Assembly (NCBI GenBank): GCA_900319345.1
Contig: ONNZ01000001.1
Location: forward strand, 66,739 to 130,738
Direction: 5' to 3'
From: an uncultured Eubacteriales bacterium
Lineage (GTDB): Bacteria > Bacillota > Clostridia > Christensenellales > CAG-138
Length of the DNA stretch: 64,000 nt
The stretch's first letter is position 1; each line of letters starts with the position of its first letter. Made by a program: the position numbers and the translations under genes. The notes under the pieces were generated by a model. The model did no database searches, had not been told where the DNA came from, and saw nothing but the letters and a program-made list of their open reading frames with translations. Below, in pieces: positions 50,322 to 59,856 of the stretch.

Positions 50322-52166
50322 ATGAGCGATCCGATCAAAGATTTTTACGAAGGCCGGTGCATACGCGCCTATCAATTCCTGGGCTGCCACAGGGCGGAGC
50401 GAGGGTTCCGCTTCATGATCTGGGCGCCCAACGCCCGCTTCGTCACCGTGGCCGGCGACTTCAACGGCTGGAGCTACACCCAGAACCCCGCCTGGCGCCG
50501 CCAGGACGGGCTGTGGGAAGCCGTCATCGAAAACGCCCAGCCCTATCAGAAGTACAAGTACGTGGTGACCCGCGCCGAGGGCACCGTCATCATGAAGGCG
50601 GACCCCTACGGCCGCATGGTGGAGCCCCACGGCACCGCCTCCTTGGTCTACGACCCGGACCCCTATCCCTGGCAGGATGAGGCCTATCTGGCGGGGCTCA
50701 AAAACGCCCACGCCAGCCCCATGAACATCTACGAATGCCACCTGGGCAGCTGGAAGGAGGGCCTCTCCTACCGGCAGCTGGCCGACGAGCTCCTTCCCTA
50801 CGTCCAGGACATGGGCTACACCCATATCGAGGTCATGCCCCTCATGGCCTATCCCTACGACCCCAGCTGGGGCTACCAGGTGACGGGCTACTTCGCCGCC
50901 ACCAGCCGCTACGGGGCCCCGGACGACCTCAAATACTTCGTGAACAAGGCCCACCAGCTGGGCATCGGCGTCATCATGGACTGGGTCCCCGCCCACTTCA
51001 CCCGGGACGACCACGGTCTTCGTCTCTTCGACGGCACCCCCTGCTACGAGTATTCCGACCCCCGCCGGGGCGACATGAAACAGTGGGGCACCCTCCTCTT
51101 TGACTACGGCAAGCCCGAGGTCCGAAGCTTCCTCACCTCCAGCGCCGTCTACTGGCTGGAGGAGTGCCACATGGACGGCCTGCGGGTGGACGCGGTGAGC
51201 TGCATGCTCTACATGGACTTCGGCCGGGAGGGCGGCGACTGGCTCCGCAACAGCCAGGGGGGCCGGGAGGACCTCTCCGCCATCGCCCTGTTCAAGCACC
51301 TGTCCTGGGCGGTCCACGGCCTTTCCGGGCGCAAGCTCCTCATCGCCGAGGAATCCACCGCCTTCCCCATGGTCACCAACAAGCATGACGACAGCCTGGG
51401 ATTCGACTTCAAGTGGAACATGGGCTGGATGAACGACATGCTCTCCTACATGGAGATGGACCCCATCTACCGCCAGTACCACCACAGCAAGCTGACCTTC
51501 AGCCTGACCTACGCCTTCTCCGAGTACTACGTGCTCCCCTTCTCCCACGACGAGGTGGTCCACGGGAAGAAGTCCATGCTGAACAAGATGCCCGGCACCT
51601 ACGAGGAGAAGTTCCAGCAGCTGCGGCTTCTGTACACCTACCAGATGGCCCACCCGGGCAAGAAGCTCACCTTCATGGGGACGGAACTGGGCACCTTCAT
51701 CGAGTGGCGGTTCTACGAGAGCCTGGAGTGGTTCCTCCTCTCCTACCCCAAGCACGAGGAGTTCCGCCAGTACGTCCGGGGCCTGAACCGGTTCTACAAG
51801 AGCAACCCGGCCCTCTACGAGCGGGACGACGGCTGGGACGGCTTCGAGTGGAGCGTGGTGGACGACAAGGACACTTCCGTGGTGGCCTTCCTCAGGAAGA
51901 GCAAGGACGAGACGCTCCTGTGCGTGTTCAACTTCACCCCCGTCTGCCGGCCCGGCTACACCCTGCCCGTGCCGGAGGAAGGGAGCTTCGAGCCGGTGTT
52001 CTCCACGGGCGAGCTGCCCCCGGCCCAGAACAGGGCCCTGGTCACCGAGCCCGGCGTCCCGGGGCTGCGGTTCCCCTATATGGTCAAGACGGACCTGTTC
52101 CCGTTCTGCGGGATGTATTATAAGTTCACCAAGAAAAACGACGGAAAGGATGTGACTCAAGGATGA
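50322..52166 (+). CDS. glgB: 1,4-alpha-glucan branching enzyme
   Basis: GH13 branching enzyme of 614 residues that makes alpha-1,6 branches in glycogen. N-terminal CBM48 ([20 protein letters not shown]), barrel with [18 protein letters not shown] (nucleophile Asp), IAEESTAFP (acid/base Glu) and [12 protein letters not shown]. Starts at this ATG after a GGGGGGT site; an in-frame ATG 15 bases earlier is within that site. First gene of the glgB-C-D-A-pfkA operon; overlaps glgC by 4 bases. Confidence 0.96.
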   Translation: MSDPIKDFYEGRCIRAYQFLGCHRAERGFRFMIWAPNARFVTVAGDFNGWSYTQNPAWRRQDGLWEAVIENAQPYQKYKYVVTRAEGTVIMKADPYGRMVEPHGTASLVYDPDPYPWQDEAYLAGLKNAHASPMNIYECHLGSWKEGLSYRQLADELLPYVQDMGYTHIEVMPLMAYPYDPSWGYQVTGYFAATSRYGAPDDLKYFVNKAHQLGIGVIMDWVPAHFTRDDHGLRLFDGTPCYEYSDPRRGDMKQWGTLLFDYGKPEVRSFLTSSAVYWLEECHMDGLRVDAVSCMLYMDFGREGGDWLRNSQGGREDLSAIALFKHLSWAVHGLSGRKLLIAEESTAFPMVTNKHDDSLGFDFKWNMGWMNDMLSYMEMDPIYRQYHHSKLTFSLTYAFSEYYVLPFSHDEVVHGKKSMLNKMPGTYEEKFQQLRLLYTYQMAHPGKKLTFMGTELGTFIEWRFYESLEWFLLSYPKHEEFRQYVRGLNRFYKSNPALYERDDGWDGFEWSVVDDKDTSVVAFLRKSKDETLLCVFNFTPVCRPGYTLPVPEEGSFEPVFSTGELPPAQNRALVTEPGVPGLRFPYMVKTDLFPFCGMYYKFTKKNDGKDVTQG

Positions 52167-53395
52167 AAAAACGGATCGTGGTCATGCTCTTAGCCGGCGG
52201 CCAGGGCAGTCGGCTGGGCGTACTCACCTCCAACATGGCCAAGCCTGCCGTCCCCTTCGGCGGCAAGTATCGGATCATCGATTTCCCCCTCAGCAACTGT
52301 GTCAACTCCGGCTTCGACACGGTGGGCGTCCTCACCCAGTATCGGCCTTTGGCCCTCAACTCGTACCTGGGCACCGGCCAGCACTGGGACCTGGATCGGA
52401 ACTACGGCGGCGTGTTCGTGCTGCCCCCCTACGTGACGGAGGGCGAGAACGGCCACTGGTACAGCGGCACCGCCAACGCCATCTGGCAGAACCGGGAGTT
52501 CGTGGACCAGTACGACCCCGACTACGTGCTCATCCTTTCCGGCGACCACATCTATAAGATGGACTACGCCAAGATGCTGAAGTTCCACCGCCAGAAGAAG
52601 GCGGCGGCCACCATCGCGGTCCTCCAGGTGCCCTGGGAGGAGGCCCACCGCTTCGGCATCATGAACGCCGACGTGAACGGGTTCATCCAGTCCTTCGAGG
52701 AGAAGCCCAAGGAGCCCAAGAGCAACCTGGCGTCCATGGGCATCTATATCTTCGACTGGAAGAAGCTTCGCGCCTACATGGAGGCGGACGACGCCGATCC
52801 CAATTCCAGCAACGACTTCGGCAAGAACATCATCCCCAACATGCTGGGAAGCGGCGAGGTCATGGTGGCCTATCCCTTCGAGGGCTACTGGCGGGACGTG
52901 GGCACCATCCAGAGCCTGTGGGAGGCCAACATGGACCTGCTGGGCCAGAAACCGGTGCTGGATCTGGACGACGACAGCTGGCGCATCTACACCCGCAACG
53001 CGGTCATGCCGCCTCACTATATCGGCCTCACCGGCCAGGTCACCAACGCCCTGGTGGCGGAAGGCGCGGTGGTGGAGGGGACCGTGACCGACTCGGTCAT
53101 CTTCTCCGGCGCCCGCATCGAGAAGGGGGCCGTGGTGAAGGACAGCATCATCTTCCCCAACGCCATGGTGGGCAAGAACGTCACCGTGGAGAAGGCCATC
53201 GTAGGCGAGAACTCCGTGGTGGGCGACTTTTCCATGGTGGGCGGGCCCGTCCGCCCCGGCGAGAAGGTGAACAACAAGCTCACCGGCGACATCACCCTCA
53301 TCGGCAACGACGTGACCATCCCCCCGCGGGCGTACCTCGCCAAGGGGGCCGTGGTCAACGCCGAGAACCCCCACCAGCCCGCAAAGGAGGCGTAA
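52163..53395 (+). CDS. glgC: Glucose-1-phosphate adenylyltransferase, catalytic subunit
   Basis: ADP-glucose pyrophosphorylase, 410 residues. The nucleotide-binding signature [11 protein letters not shown] is intact, followed by [35 protein letters not shown] and [16 protein letters not shown] left-handed beta-helix follows (about 290-390). Coupled to glgB by ATGA overlap and three bases before glgD. Confidence 0.96.
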   Translation: MKKRIVVMLLAGGQGSRLGVLTSNMAKPAVPFGGKYRIIDFPLSNCVNSGFDTVGVLTQYRPLALNSYLGTGQHWDLDRNYGGVFVLPPYVTEGENGHWYSGTANAIWQNREFVDQYDPDYVLILSGDHIYKMDYAKMLKFHRQKKAAATIAVLQVPWEEAHRFGIMNADVNGFIQSFEEKPKEPKSNLASMGIYIFDWKKLRAYMEADDADPNSSNDFGKNIIPNMLGSGEVMVAYPFEGYWRDVGTIQSLWEANMDLLGQKPVLDLDDDSWRIYTRNAVMPPHYIGLTGQVTNALVAEGAVVEGTVTDSVIFSGARIEKGAVVKDSIIFPNAMVGKNVTVEKAIVGENSVVGDFSMVGGPVRPGEKVNNKLTGDITLIGNDVTIPPRAYLAKGAVVNAENPHQPAKEA

Positions 53396-53398
53396 GCT

Positions 53399-54523
53399 AT
53401 GACCAACAACGCATTCGGCCTCATCGTCACCGCTGATCGGTCCACCCACCTCAAGGATCTGACCCTGTCCCGCTCCGCGGCGGCGGTCCCCTTCGGCGGC
53501 CGGTATCGCTTCATCGATTTCACCCTCTCCAACATGGTCAACGCCGGCATCACCAGCGTAGGCCTGGTCACGGAGAAGAACTATCATTCCCTCATGGACC
53601 ATCTGGGCTCCGGCAAGGAGTGGGACCTGCATAGGAAGCGCGACGGCCTCTTCATCCTGCCCCCCTTCATGACCAAGGACAACGCCGGCGTTTTCCGGGG
53701 CGCCATCGACGCCATCCGGTCCGTCATGGGCTATGTGCGCCGGACCCAGGAGGACTACGTGGTCCTGGCCTGGCCCCGGGTGGTCATGAACGTGGATCTG
53801 GTGGCCATGATGGAGCAGCACGTGGCCACCGGCGCGGACATCACCATCCTCTACGCCGAGGACGGATCCTTGCGCCCTGAGGAGCAGAGCCAGGATCTGA
53901 GGCTCATCATGGACGAGAAGGGCCGGGTCACGGACATGGAGCTGGACGCCTATCGGCCCCGGAGCGTGAACCGCAGCACCGACGTGATGATCCTCAAGAA
54001 GGAGCTTTTGGAGTACCTGGTGGAGGAGGCCTACGCCCGGGGCGAGTACGATTTCCATCGGGACATCCTGCTGAAGAAGTATCGGACGCTGAACATCATG
54101 GGCTTCAAGTACGAGGGCTTTTTGGCCCGGCTGGAGTCCGTCGAGAGCTACTTCGCCGGCAGCATGGCCCTGCTGAACCCGGACGTGCAGGCGGAACTGT
54201 TCAACGCCCATCGGCCCATCTACACCAAGGTGAAGGACGAGGTGGCCGCCCGCTACACCGTCAGCGCCCAGGTGAAGAACTCCCTGGTGGCCGACGGCTG
54301 CGTCATCGAGGGGCTGGTGGAGAACTCCATCCTCTTCCGCGGCGTTCACGTGAAGCCCGGCGCCCGCATCTACAACAGCATCGTCATGCAGGGCGCTGAA
54401 ATCGGCGAGAACGTCCTCCTGGACCATGTGATCCTGGACAAGGGCGTGAAGATCCTGCCGGGTCGGAACCTCCAGGGCTACGACAACTTCCCCATCGTGA
54501 TCAGAAAGAATCAAACCGTATGA
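53399..54523 (+). CDS. glgD: Glucose-1-phosphate adenylyltransferase, GlgD subunit
   Basis: GlgC paralogue of 374 residues. It keeps the fold (AVPFGGRYRFIDFTLSNMVNAG and a hexapeptide beta-helix from about 280) but the pyrophosphate-binding glycine loop of GlgC is replaced by ADRSTHLKDLT, so it should be poorly active or inactive alone. In Clostridia and bacilli GlgD pairs with GlgC and raises its activity. AAAGGAGG precedes the ATG; overlaps glgA by 4 bases. Confidence 0.95.
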   Translation: MTNNAFGLIVTADRSTHLKDLTLSRSAAAVPFGGRYRFIDFTLSNMVNAGITSVGLVTEKNYHSLMDHLGSGKEWDLHRKRDGLFILPPFMTKDNAGVFRGAIDAIRSVMGYVRRTQEDYVVLAWPRVVMNVDLVAMMEQHVATGADITILYAEDGSLRPEEQSQDLRLIMDEKGRVTDMELDAYRPRSVNRSTDVMILKKELLEYLVEEAYARGEYDFHRDILLKKYRTLNIMGFKYEGFLARLESVESYFAGSMALLNPDVQAELFNAHRPIYTKVKDEVAARYTVSAQVKNSLVADGCVIEGLVENSILFRGVHVKPGARIYNSIVMQGAEIGENVLLDHVILDKGVKILPGRNLQGYDNFPIVIRKNQTV

Positions 54524-56058
54524 GCACTGCAAAAGCCATGAAGCGGCCCCCTTCCTCCAAAGGGAAGCTGGTGGTCGAAAAGATCGTCCCCCAGGCGGAG
54601 CCTATGGTCGAGAAGGGGCCGTTGAAGGTGCTCCTGTGCGCCAGCGAGGCCATGCCCTTCATCAAGACCGGGGGCCTGGCCGACGTGGCGGGCGCCCTGC
54701 CCGTGGCCCTCAACCAAGAGGGTCTGGACGTGCGGGTGATCCTGCCCAAGTATAGGCTGATCCCCTACACCTACATCTGCTCCATGGAGCACGTGGTGGA
54801 CTTCACCGTGCTCATGGGGAGCGATCGGGTCTACTGCGGCATCGACACCATCGTGGAGAACGGGGTCCGGTACTACTTCGTGGACAACCTGGCCCTCTTC
54901 GGCGGGGACCGGGTCTACACCGGCGACCAGGACGAGGGCTATCGGTTCGCCTTCTTCTGCCGGGCTATCCTGGAGGCCCTGCCCCGGATCGGCTGGTTCC
55001 CGGACATCCTCCACGGCAACGACTGGCAGTGCGGGCTGTTGAGCGTGCTCCTCAGGGCCCAGTACGGCATCGACGAGCGGTATCGGGCCATCCGCACGGT
55101 CTACACCATCCACAACCTGAAGTTCCAGGGGCTCTTCGACTTCCACTGGCTCAACACCTACCTGGGCCTGAACGAGGGCTACTTCTCCACGGAGAACCTG
55201 GAGTTCTATGGGCTCCTCTCCTGCATGAAGGGCGGCATCGTGTTCTCCGACCGGGTCACCACCGTGAGCCCCACCTACGCGGAGGAGATCAAGTCCGCCT
55301 ACTACGGCGAGCGGCTGGACGGCCTTATGAAGAAGCGGCAGCACATCCTTTCCGGCATATTGAACGGCATCGACACCGACGCCTACGACCCGGAGGGGGA
55401 TCGGTTCCTCCGCGTTACCTTCAGCGCCGACAACCGGCGGGGCAAGGCCATCCTGAAAGCGGACCTGCAGCAGGAGTGCGGCCTGCAGGTGCGGCCCGAG
55501 GCGGCCCTCATCGGCTTCATCGCCCGGCTCACCGCCCAGAAGGGCCTGGACCTGATCGAGCGGGTGCTGGACGACATCATGCGCCAGGATGTGCAGATCG
55601 TGTTCCTGGGCAAGGGCGACCAGCACTACGAGGACTTCATCCGCAACGCTCAGAACAAGTACCCCGGCCGGGTGGCCGCCCGGGTGGAGATGAACGAAGC
55701 CCTGGCCCACCGGGTCTACGCCGGCACGGACATGTTCCTCATGCCCAGCCAGTTCGAGCCCTGCGGCCTCTCCCAGATGATCGCCATGCGGTACGGGTCC
55801 ATCCCCATCGTCCGGGAAACCGGCGGCCTCAAGGACAGCGTGGAGCCCTTCAACGTGTATACGGACGAGGGCAACGGCTTCTCCTTCTCCAACTACAACG
55901 CCCACGACATGCTCTATACCGTGGAGCGGGCGGTGTACTACTTCCACGACGAACAGCTGTGGGATCGGCTGGTGAAGCGGGCCATGAACACCGACTTCTC
56001 CTGGCACAAGTCCGCTTTGGTGTACAAGCAGCTCTACGAAGGGCTCATGGAACAATAA
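54520..56058 (+). CDS. glgA: Glycogen synthase (ADP-glucose type)
   Basis: GT5 enzyme of 512 residues that elongates alpha-1,4-glucan from ADP-glucose. The signature IKTGGLADVAGALP, the HGNDWQCGL region, RLTAQKGLDL, and the C-terminal FEPCGLSQMIAMRYGSIPIVRETGGL are present. An N-terminal extension of about 34 basic, Pro-rich residues precedes the usual start of the fold (PLKVLLCASEAMPF). Confidence 0.96.
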   Translation: MSTAKAMKRPPSSKGKLVVEKIVPQAEPMVEKGPLKVLLCASEAMPFIKTGGLADVAGALPVALNQEGLDVRVILPKYRLIPYTYICSMEHVVDFTVLMGSDRVYCGIDTIVENGVRYYFVDNLALFGGDRVYTGDQDEGYRFAFFCRAILEALPRIGWFPDILHGNDWQCGLLSVLLRAQYGIDERYRAIRTVYTIHNLKFQGLFDFHWLNTYLGLNEGYFSTENLEFYGLLSCMKGGIVFSDRVTTVSPTYAEEIKSAYYGERLDGLMKKRQHILSGILNGIDTDAYDPEGDRFLRVTFSADNRRGKAILKADLQQECGLQVRPEAALIGFIARLTAQKGLDLIERVLDDIMRQDVQIVFLGKGDQHYEDFIRNAQNKYPGRVAARVEMNEALAHRVYAGTDMFLMPSQFEPCGLSQMIAMRYGSIPIVRETGGLKDSVEPFNVYTDEGNGFSFSNYNAHDMLYTVERAVYYFHDEQLWDRLVKRAMNTDFSWHKSALVYKQLYEGLMEQ

Positions 56059-56102
56059 AAGACAACCGAGGACAAAAATCTTTCACGTCGAGGCAAAAGA
56101 AC

Positions 56103-57077
56103 ATGGATAAGATCGTAAGACGTATCGGCATTCTCACCAGCGGCGGAGACGCGCCGGGCATGAACGCGGCCATCCGCGCCGCCGTCCGCAACTGTCTGCA
56201 GCGGGGCATCACCCCCGTGGGCATCCACCGGGGCTACAACGGCCTCATCCAGGGGGATACCTTCGAGATGGACGCCCGCTCCGTCAACGGCCTCTCCGAC
56301 CGGGGCGGCACCATCCTCTACACCGCCCGCTGCAAGGAGTTCACCACCCCCGAGGGGGTGGCGCAGGCGGTCCGCACCTGCAAGTACGCGGGCATCGACG
56401 GGGTCATCGCCATCGGCGGCGACGGCACCTTCCGGGGCGCCCAGAAACTGTCCGCCGCGGGCGTCAACACCGTGGGCGTGCCTGCCACCATCGACAACGA
56501 CATCGGCTGCTCCCACTACACCATCGGCTTCGACACCGCAGCCAACACGGCCATCGAGTGCATCGACAAGCTGGCCGACACCATGCAGTCCCACGAGCGG
56601 GCCAGCATCGTGGAGGTCATGGGCCGGCACGCGGGGCACCTGGCGGTATACGTGGGCCTCGCTGTAGGCGCCACCGCCATATTGGTGCCCGAGTTCCCGG
56701 TGGACTTCGAGCGGGACGTGATCGAACGGGTCCGCCAGGGCAAGTACCGGGGCAAGCGCCACTTCGTCATCGTGGTGGCCGAGGGCGTGGGCCGGTGCGA
56801 CGAAATCGCCAAACGCATCGAGGAGGAGACCGGCATCGACGCCCGGGTGTCCATCCTGGGCCACATCCAGCGGGGCGGCAACCCCACGGGCCGGGATCGG
56901 GTCATGGCTGCCCGCATGGGCCACACCGCCGTGGAGGAGCTGGCCGCGGGCCACACCAATTTGGTGGTCTGCTACCGGGATTCCCACATCGTCACCATCC
57001 CCATCGACGAGGCCCTGCAGATGAAGAAGGGCATCGACCCCTACATGTACAAGGTGGCGTACGATATCTCGATCTGA
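56103..57077 (+). CDS. pfkA: ATP-dependent 6-phosphofructokinase
   Basis: Glycolytic kinase making fructose 1,6-bisphosphate, 324 residues, the standard bacterial size. TSGGDAPGMNAAIRA, GGDGTFRGA, the catalytic TIDNDIG and MGRHAGHLA are visible. The gene follows glgA after 44 bases with GAGG about 13 bases before the ATG, and no terminator lies between, so it is read with the glycogen genes. A strong terminator follows. Confidence 0.96.
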   Translation: MDKIVRRIGILTSGGDAPGMNAAIRAAVRNCLQRGITPVGIHRGYNGLIQGDTFEMDARSVNGLSDRGGTILYTARCKEFTTPEGVAQAVRTCKYAGIDGVIAIGGDGTFRGAQKLSAAGVNTVGVPATIDNDIGCSHYTIGFDTAANTAIECIDKLADTMQSHERASIVEVMGRHAGHLAVYVGLAVGATAILVPEFPVDFERDVIERVRQGKYRGKRHFVIVVAEGVGRCDEIAKRIEEETGIDARVSILGHIQRGGNPTGRDRVMAARMGHTAVEELAAGHTNLVVCYRDSHIVTIPIDEALQMKKGIDPYMYKVAYDISI

Positions 57078-57090
57078 GTTTCCTCTTTCG

Positions 57091-57189
57091 TTCCTTTTTT
57101 CTCTTCGGTGAAGAGAAAAAAGAAACCGAAAAAAGAGAAGCACAGGAAGGATTTGGGGGAATGGCTGCAAAAAGCCGTTCCCCCTTTTT
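57091..57189 (+). terminator. Composite hairpin element copy 6 containing the pfkA terminator
   Basis: Hairpin A-like arms TTTTTTCTCTTC (57095-57106) / GAAGAGAAAAAA (57110-57121), the tag GAAAAAAGAGAAGCACAGGA, then hairpin B: GGGGGAATGGCT (57155-57166) with AGCCGTTCCCCC (57173-57184, one wobble) and TTTTTATTT. Hairpin B is a textbook terminator. Confidence 0.88.
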
Positions 57190-57197
57190 ATTTATGC

Positions 57198-57304
57198 GGG
57201 AAGGGCAAGCCCTTCCCCTACACAAATTCCGCGATATTCACCGTTATATCCCTGTGCTTTTCTTTTTGCGCCGCTTTTTATTTTCACTGAAAAGAAAAAG
57301 CGGC
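57198..57304. repeat. Composite hairpin element, copy 7 (inverted)
   Basis: B: GGGAAGGGC (57198-57206) / GCCCTTCCC (57209-57217). A: 16-bp arms 57270-57285 / 57289-57304 with one mismatch. Its tag reads CCTGTGCTTTTCTTTTTGCGC. It faces copy 6 head to head. Confidence 0.82.
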
Positions 57305-57320
57305 AAAGGAAAAAATGTGG

Positions 57321-57326
57321 TATACT
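57321..57326 (+). promoter_or_regulatory. -10 box upstream of the GT4 gene
   Basis: TATACT with no acceptable -35 box; the region upstream is the arm of the hairpin element. Confidence 0.4.
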
Positions 57327-57356
57327 ATGCCCAATGAAGCAAAAGGAAGTGAAGCC

Positions 57357-58754
57357 ATGAAGGTTTGTCTGCTGAACGATTCCTTTCCCCCGGCCATCGA
57401 CGGGGTGGTGAACGTGGTGCTGAACTACGCGGAGCATCTGGGGAAGGACCACGGCGCGAAGGTGGCCGTGGGCACGCCGGCGTACCCGGACGCCCACTAC
57501 GAACAGTACCCCTATGAGGTGGTCGCCTACCCCAGTTTGGACACCACCGCCCTCATGAGCGGCTATCGGGCCGGGTACCCCTTCTCGGAGAAGGCGGTGG
57601 AGGGGCTCTCCGCCTTCGGGCCGGACATCATCCACAGCCACTGCCCCGTGGCCTCCACCATCCTGGGGCGGCTCCTCCGGGAGCGGACCGAGGCCCCGCT
57701 GGTGTTCACCTACCACACCAAGTTCGACATCGACATCCACCGGGCCGTGAAGCTGCCCGTGGCCGCCCAGGAGACCATACGGGTCATGGTGGCCAACATC
57801 GAAGCGACGGACGAGGTCTGGGTGGTGAGCCGGGGCGCCGGGGAGAATTTGAAGTCCCTGGGCTACACGGGCGACTATCGGGTCATGAACAACGGCGTGG
57901 ACTTCGCCCGGGGCCGGGTGGACGATCTGACCGTGGCGAAGGTCACCGCCGGCTACGACCTGCCCGCGGGGGTGCCCGTACTGCTGTTCGTGGGCCGGAT
58001 GATGACCTACAAGGGCCTGCCCCTGATCCTGGACGCCTTGAAGCTCCTCATGGACGCCGGGCAGGACTTCCGCATGGTGTTCATCGGCAAGGGCCCGGAC
58101 AAGGAGCTGATGGAGGAGAAGGCCCGGACGCTGGGGCTGGAGAAACGGTGCATCTTTGTGGGCCCCGTCTACGATCGGGAGGCCCTGCGCGCCTGGAACA
58201 CCCGAGCGGACCTGTTCCTCTTCCCCTCCACCTTCGACACCAACGGCTTGGTGGTCCGGGAGGCGGCGGCCTGCGGCCTGGGGTGCGTGCTCGTCCGGGG
58301 CTCCTGCGCTGCCGAGGGCATCGACGACGGGCGCAACGGCTTCCTCATCGAGGAGAGCGCCGAGGCCATGGCTGCCCTGCTCAAGGAGGTCTGCCCGGAT
58401 CTAATTCGGCTCCACCAGGTGGGTCAGCACGCCATGCGCGAGATCTACCTCTCCTGGCAGAGTGCCGTGGACGCGGCTTACGACCGGTACGGGGCCATAC
58501 TGGACCTGAAGCGAAGCGGGGCTTTGCCCCCCAAGCGGAAGGTGCCCACGGACTATCTCATGGCCCTCGCTTCCCGGAGCATGGAGGAGCGGGTGCGCCG
58601 CCGCCGGATCCGGCTGGAGCTCCTGAACGACTTCAGAGAGACCGCCCAGGGCATGATGGAGAACATCCAGGAGGCCCAAAGGAGTGCCGAGCAGCGCTGG
58701 GCCAAGGTGGCCGAGGACATTCAGCGGGAGCTGGACGCCCTGCATCGGGAATAG
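57357..58754 (+). CDS. GT4-family glycosyltransferase
   Basis: A 465-residue GT-B glycosyltransferase. N-terminal half: LLNDSFPPAIDGVVNVVLNY, DIIHSHCP, FTYHTKFDIDIHRA; C-terminal half: LFVGRMMTYKGLPLIL, FIGKGPD, and the donor-site FDTNGLVVREAAACG. It resembles diacylglycerol glucosyltransferases and other GT4 enzymes acting on lipids. The last 75 residues (about 390-465) are a charged helical tail, possibly coiled coil. AAGGAAG precedes this ATG. Confidence 0.9.
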   Translation: MKVCLLNDSFPPAIDGVVNVVLNYAEHLGKDHGAKVAVGTPAYPDAHYEQYPYEVVAYPSLDTTALMSGYRAGYPFSEKAVEGLSAFGPDIIHSHCPVASTILGRLLRERTEAPLVFTYHTKFDIDIHRAVKLPVAAQETIRVMVANIEATDEVWVVSRGAGENLKSLGYTGDYRVMNNGVDFARGRVDDLTVAKVTAGYDLPAGVPVLLFVGRMMTYKGLPLILDALKLLMDAGQDFRMVFIGKGPDKELMEEKARTLGLEKRCIFVGPVYDREALRAWNTRADLFLFPSTFDTNGLVVREAAACGLGCVLVRGSCAAEGIDDGRNGFLIEESAEAMAALLKEVCPDLIRLHQVGQHAMREIYLSWQSAVDAAYDRYGAILDLKRSGALPPKRKVPTDYLMALASRSMEERVRRRRIRLELLNDFRETAQGMMENIQEAQRSAEQRWAKVAEDIQRELDALHRE

Positions 58755-58772
58755 CCCCACCACATACACCTC

Positions 58773-58817
58773 TTGACATGTGACCGTTTGTTCACTATAC
58801 TGTGATCGAACGGTCAC
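58773..58817 (+). promoter_or_regulatory. Promoter and double TetR operator
   Basis: TTGACA (58773-58778), 17 bases, TATACT (58796-58801). Two related 14-bp boxes, TGACCGTTTGTTCA (58781-58794) and TGATCGAACGGTCA (58803-58816), flank the -10 and start 22 bp apart, two helical turns. Together they make a larger inverted repeat with perfect outer arms GTGACCGTT (58780-58788) / AACGGTCAC (58809-58817). Confidence 0.87.
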
Positions 58818-58837
58818 TTTTTGAAAGGAGGACTGCC

Positions 58838-59428
58838 ATGGCGAAGGATACGAAGGAACGGATACTGGCCCTGGCCCTGGACAAGTTTTCCCAGAACGGC
58901 TACGACGGCACCAACATCCGGGAGCTGACCTTGTCGTTGGGGCTGGTCAAGTCCGCCCTATACCGGCATTTCGACAGCAAGGAGGCCATCTGGAACGCCC
59001 TGCTGGACGAGATGATCGCCTACTACGAGGCCGGTTTCGGCTCATCGGAGCATCTCCCCCCGGTGCCGGATTCCCTGGAAGGGCTGGTGACGCTGACCAT
59101 GGGGATGGCGGACTTCACCATCCACGACGAGAAGGTGGTCAAGACCCGCAAGCTTTTGTCCATCGAGCAGTTTCGGGACGAGAGGGCCCGGGACCTGGCC
59201 ACCAAGCACTTCCTCACGGGCCTGACGGCCATGTTCACCCCCCTCTTTCAGGGCATGATGGACAAGGGCCTCCTCATTCGGGACGACCCCGGGATGCTGG
59301 CCTTCGCCTACACCGCCCCCATCTCCGCCCTCATCCACCTGTGCGACCGGGAGCCGGAGAGGACGGATGAAGCCATTCGGAGGATCGAAGCCTTCAGCCG
59401 GCACTTTATCGAAACGTATAAGGCATAG
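58838..59428 (+). CDS. TetR/AcrR-family transcriptional regulator
   Basis: A 196-residue regulator with the TetR N-terminal helix-turn-helix (ERILALALDKFSQNGYDGTNIRELTLSLGLVKSALYRHFDSKEAIW, about 7-51) and a helical ligand domain. AAAGGAGGA precedes this ATG; an earlier in-frame start overlaps the operator. It sits just after a double operator and starts the tight gene string to the window end, so it most likely represses the whole string. Ligand unknown. Confidence 0.93.
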   Translation: MAKDTKERILALALDKFSQNGYDGTNIRELTLSLGLVKSALYRHFDSKEAIWNALLDEMIAYYEAGFGSSEHLPPVPDSLEGLVTLTMGMADFTIHDEKVVKTRKLLSIEQFRDERARDLATKHFLTGLTAMFTPLFQGMMDKGLLIRDDPGMLAFAYTAPISALIHLCDREPERTDEAIRRIEAFSRHFIETYKA

Positions 59429-59439
59429 AGGCCCAAGCC

Positions 59440-59856
59440 ATGGACGAGCGGTGCGGTCGACTGACCGTGTTCTATGAGGAGCCCTTCTGGGTGGGGGTCT
59501 TCGAGCGGGTCGAGGGGGACCGGCTCCGGGTGTGCAAGGTGACCTTCGGGGCCGAGCCCAAGGGCTACGAGGTGCTGGACTATGTGCGCCGCCACTATGG
59601 CGAGCTTCGCTTCAGCGAACCGGTGCCCCGCGAGGCCCGGGAGAAAGCAGACAGTCCCAAAAGGCGGCAGCGAGCCGCGGCGAAGGAGATGCAGCCCACC
59701 GGCGTAGGCACCAAATCCCAGCAGGCCCTGCAGGCCCAGCGGGAGCTGATGAAGACGGAGCGCAAGCGGATCACCAGGGCGGAGCGGGAGGCCGAGGAGC
59801 AGCGCCGCTTCGAGCTCAAGCAGCAGCAGAAGAAGGAGAAGAAGCGAGGCCACTGA
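59440..59856 (+). CDS. YjdF-family protein (DUF2992)
   Basis: A 138-residue YjdF homologue: the conserved N-terminal domain (LTVFYEEPFWVGVFERVEGDRLRVCKVTFGAEPKGYEVLDYVRRHY) and a basic, helical C-terminus (about 95-138, rich in Lys/Arg/Glu). In other Firmicutes yjdF is controlled by an azaaromatic-sensing riboswitch. Here there are only 11 bases between the TetR stop and this start, so control is by TetR. The link to aromatic toxic compounds supports a xenobiotic role for the operon. Molecular function unknown. Confidence 0.87.
   Translation: MDERCGRLTVFYEEPFWVGVFERVEGDRLRVCKVTFGAEPKGYEVLDYVRRHYGELRFSEPVPREAREKADSPKRRQRAAAKEMQPTGVGTKSQQALQAQRELMKTERKRITRAEREAEEQRRFELKQQQKKEKKRGH

Noticed and set aside
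59429..59439. A yjdF-type riboswitch before the YjdF gene
   Set aside because: Only 11 bases separate the TetR stop from the YjdF start, too little for the aptamer.
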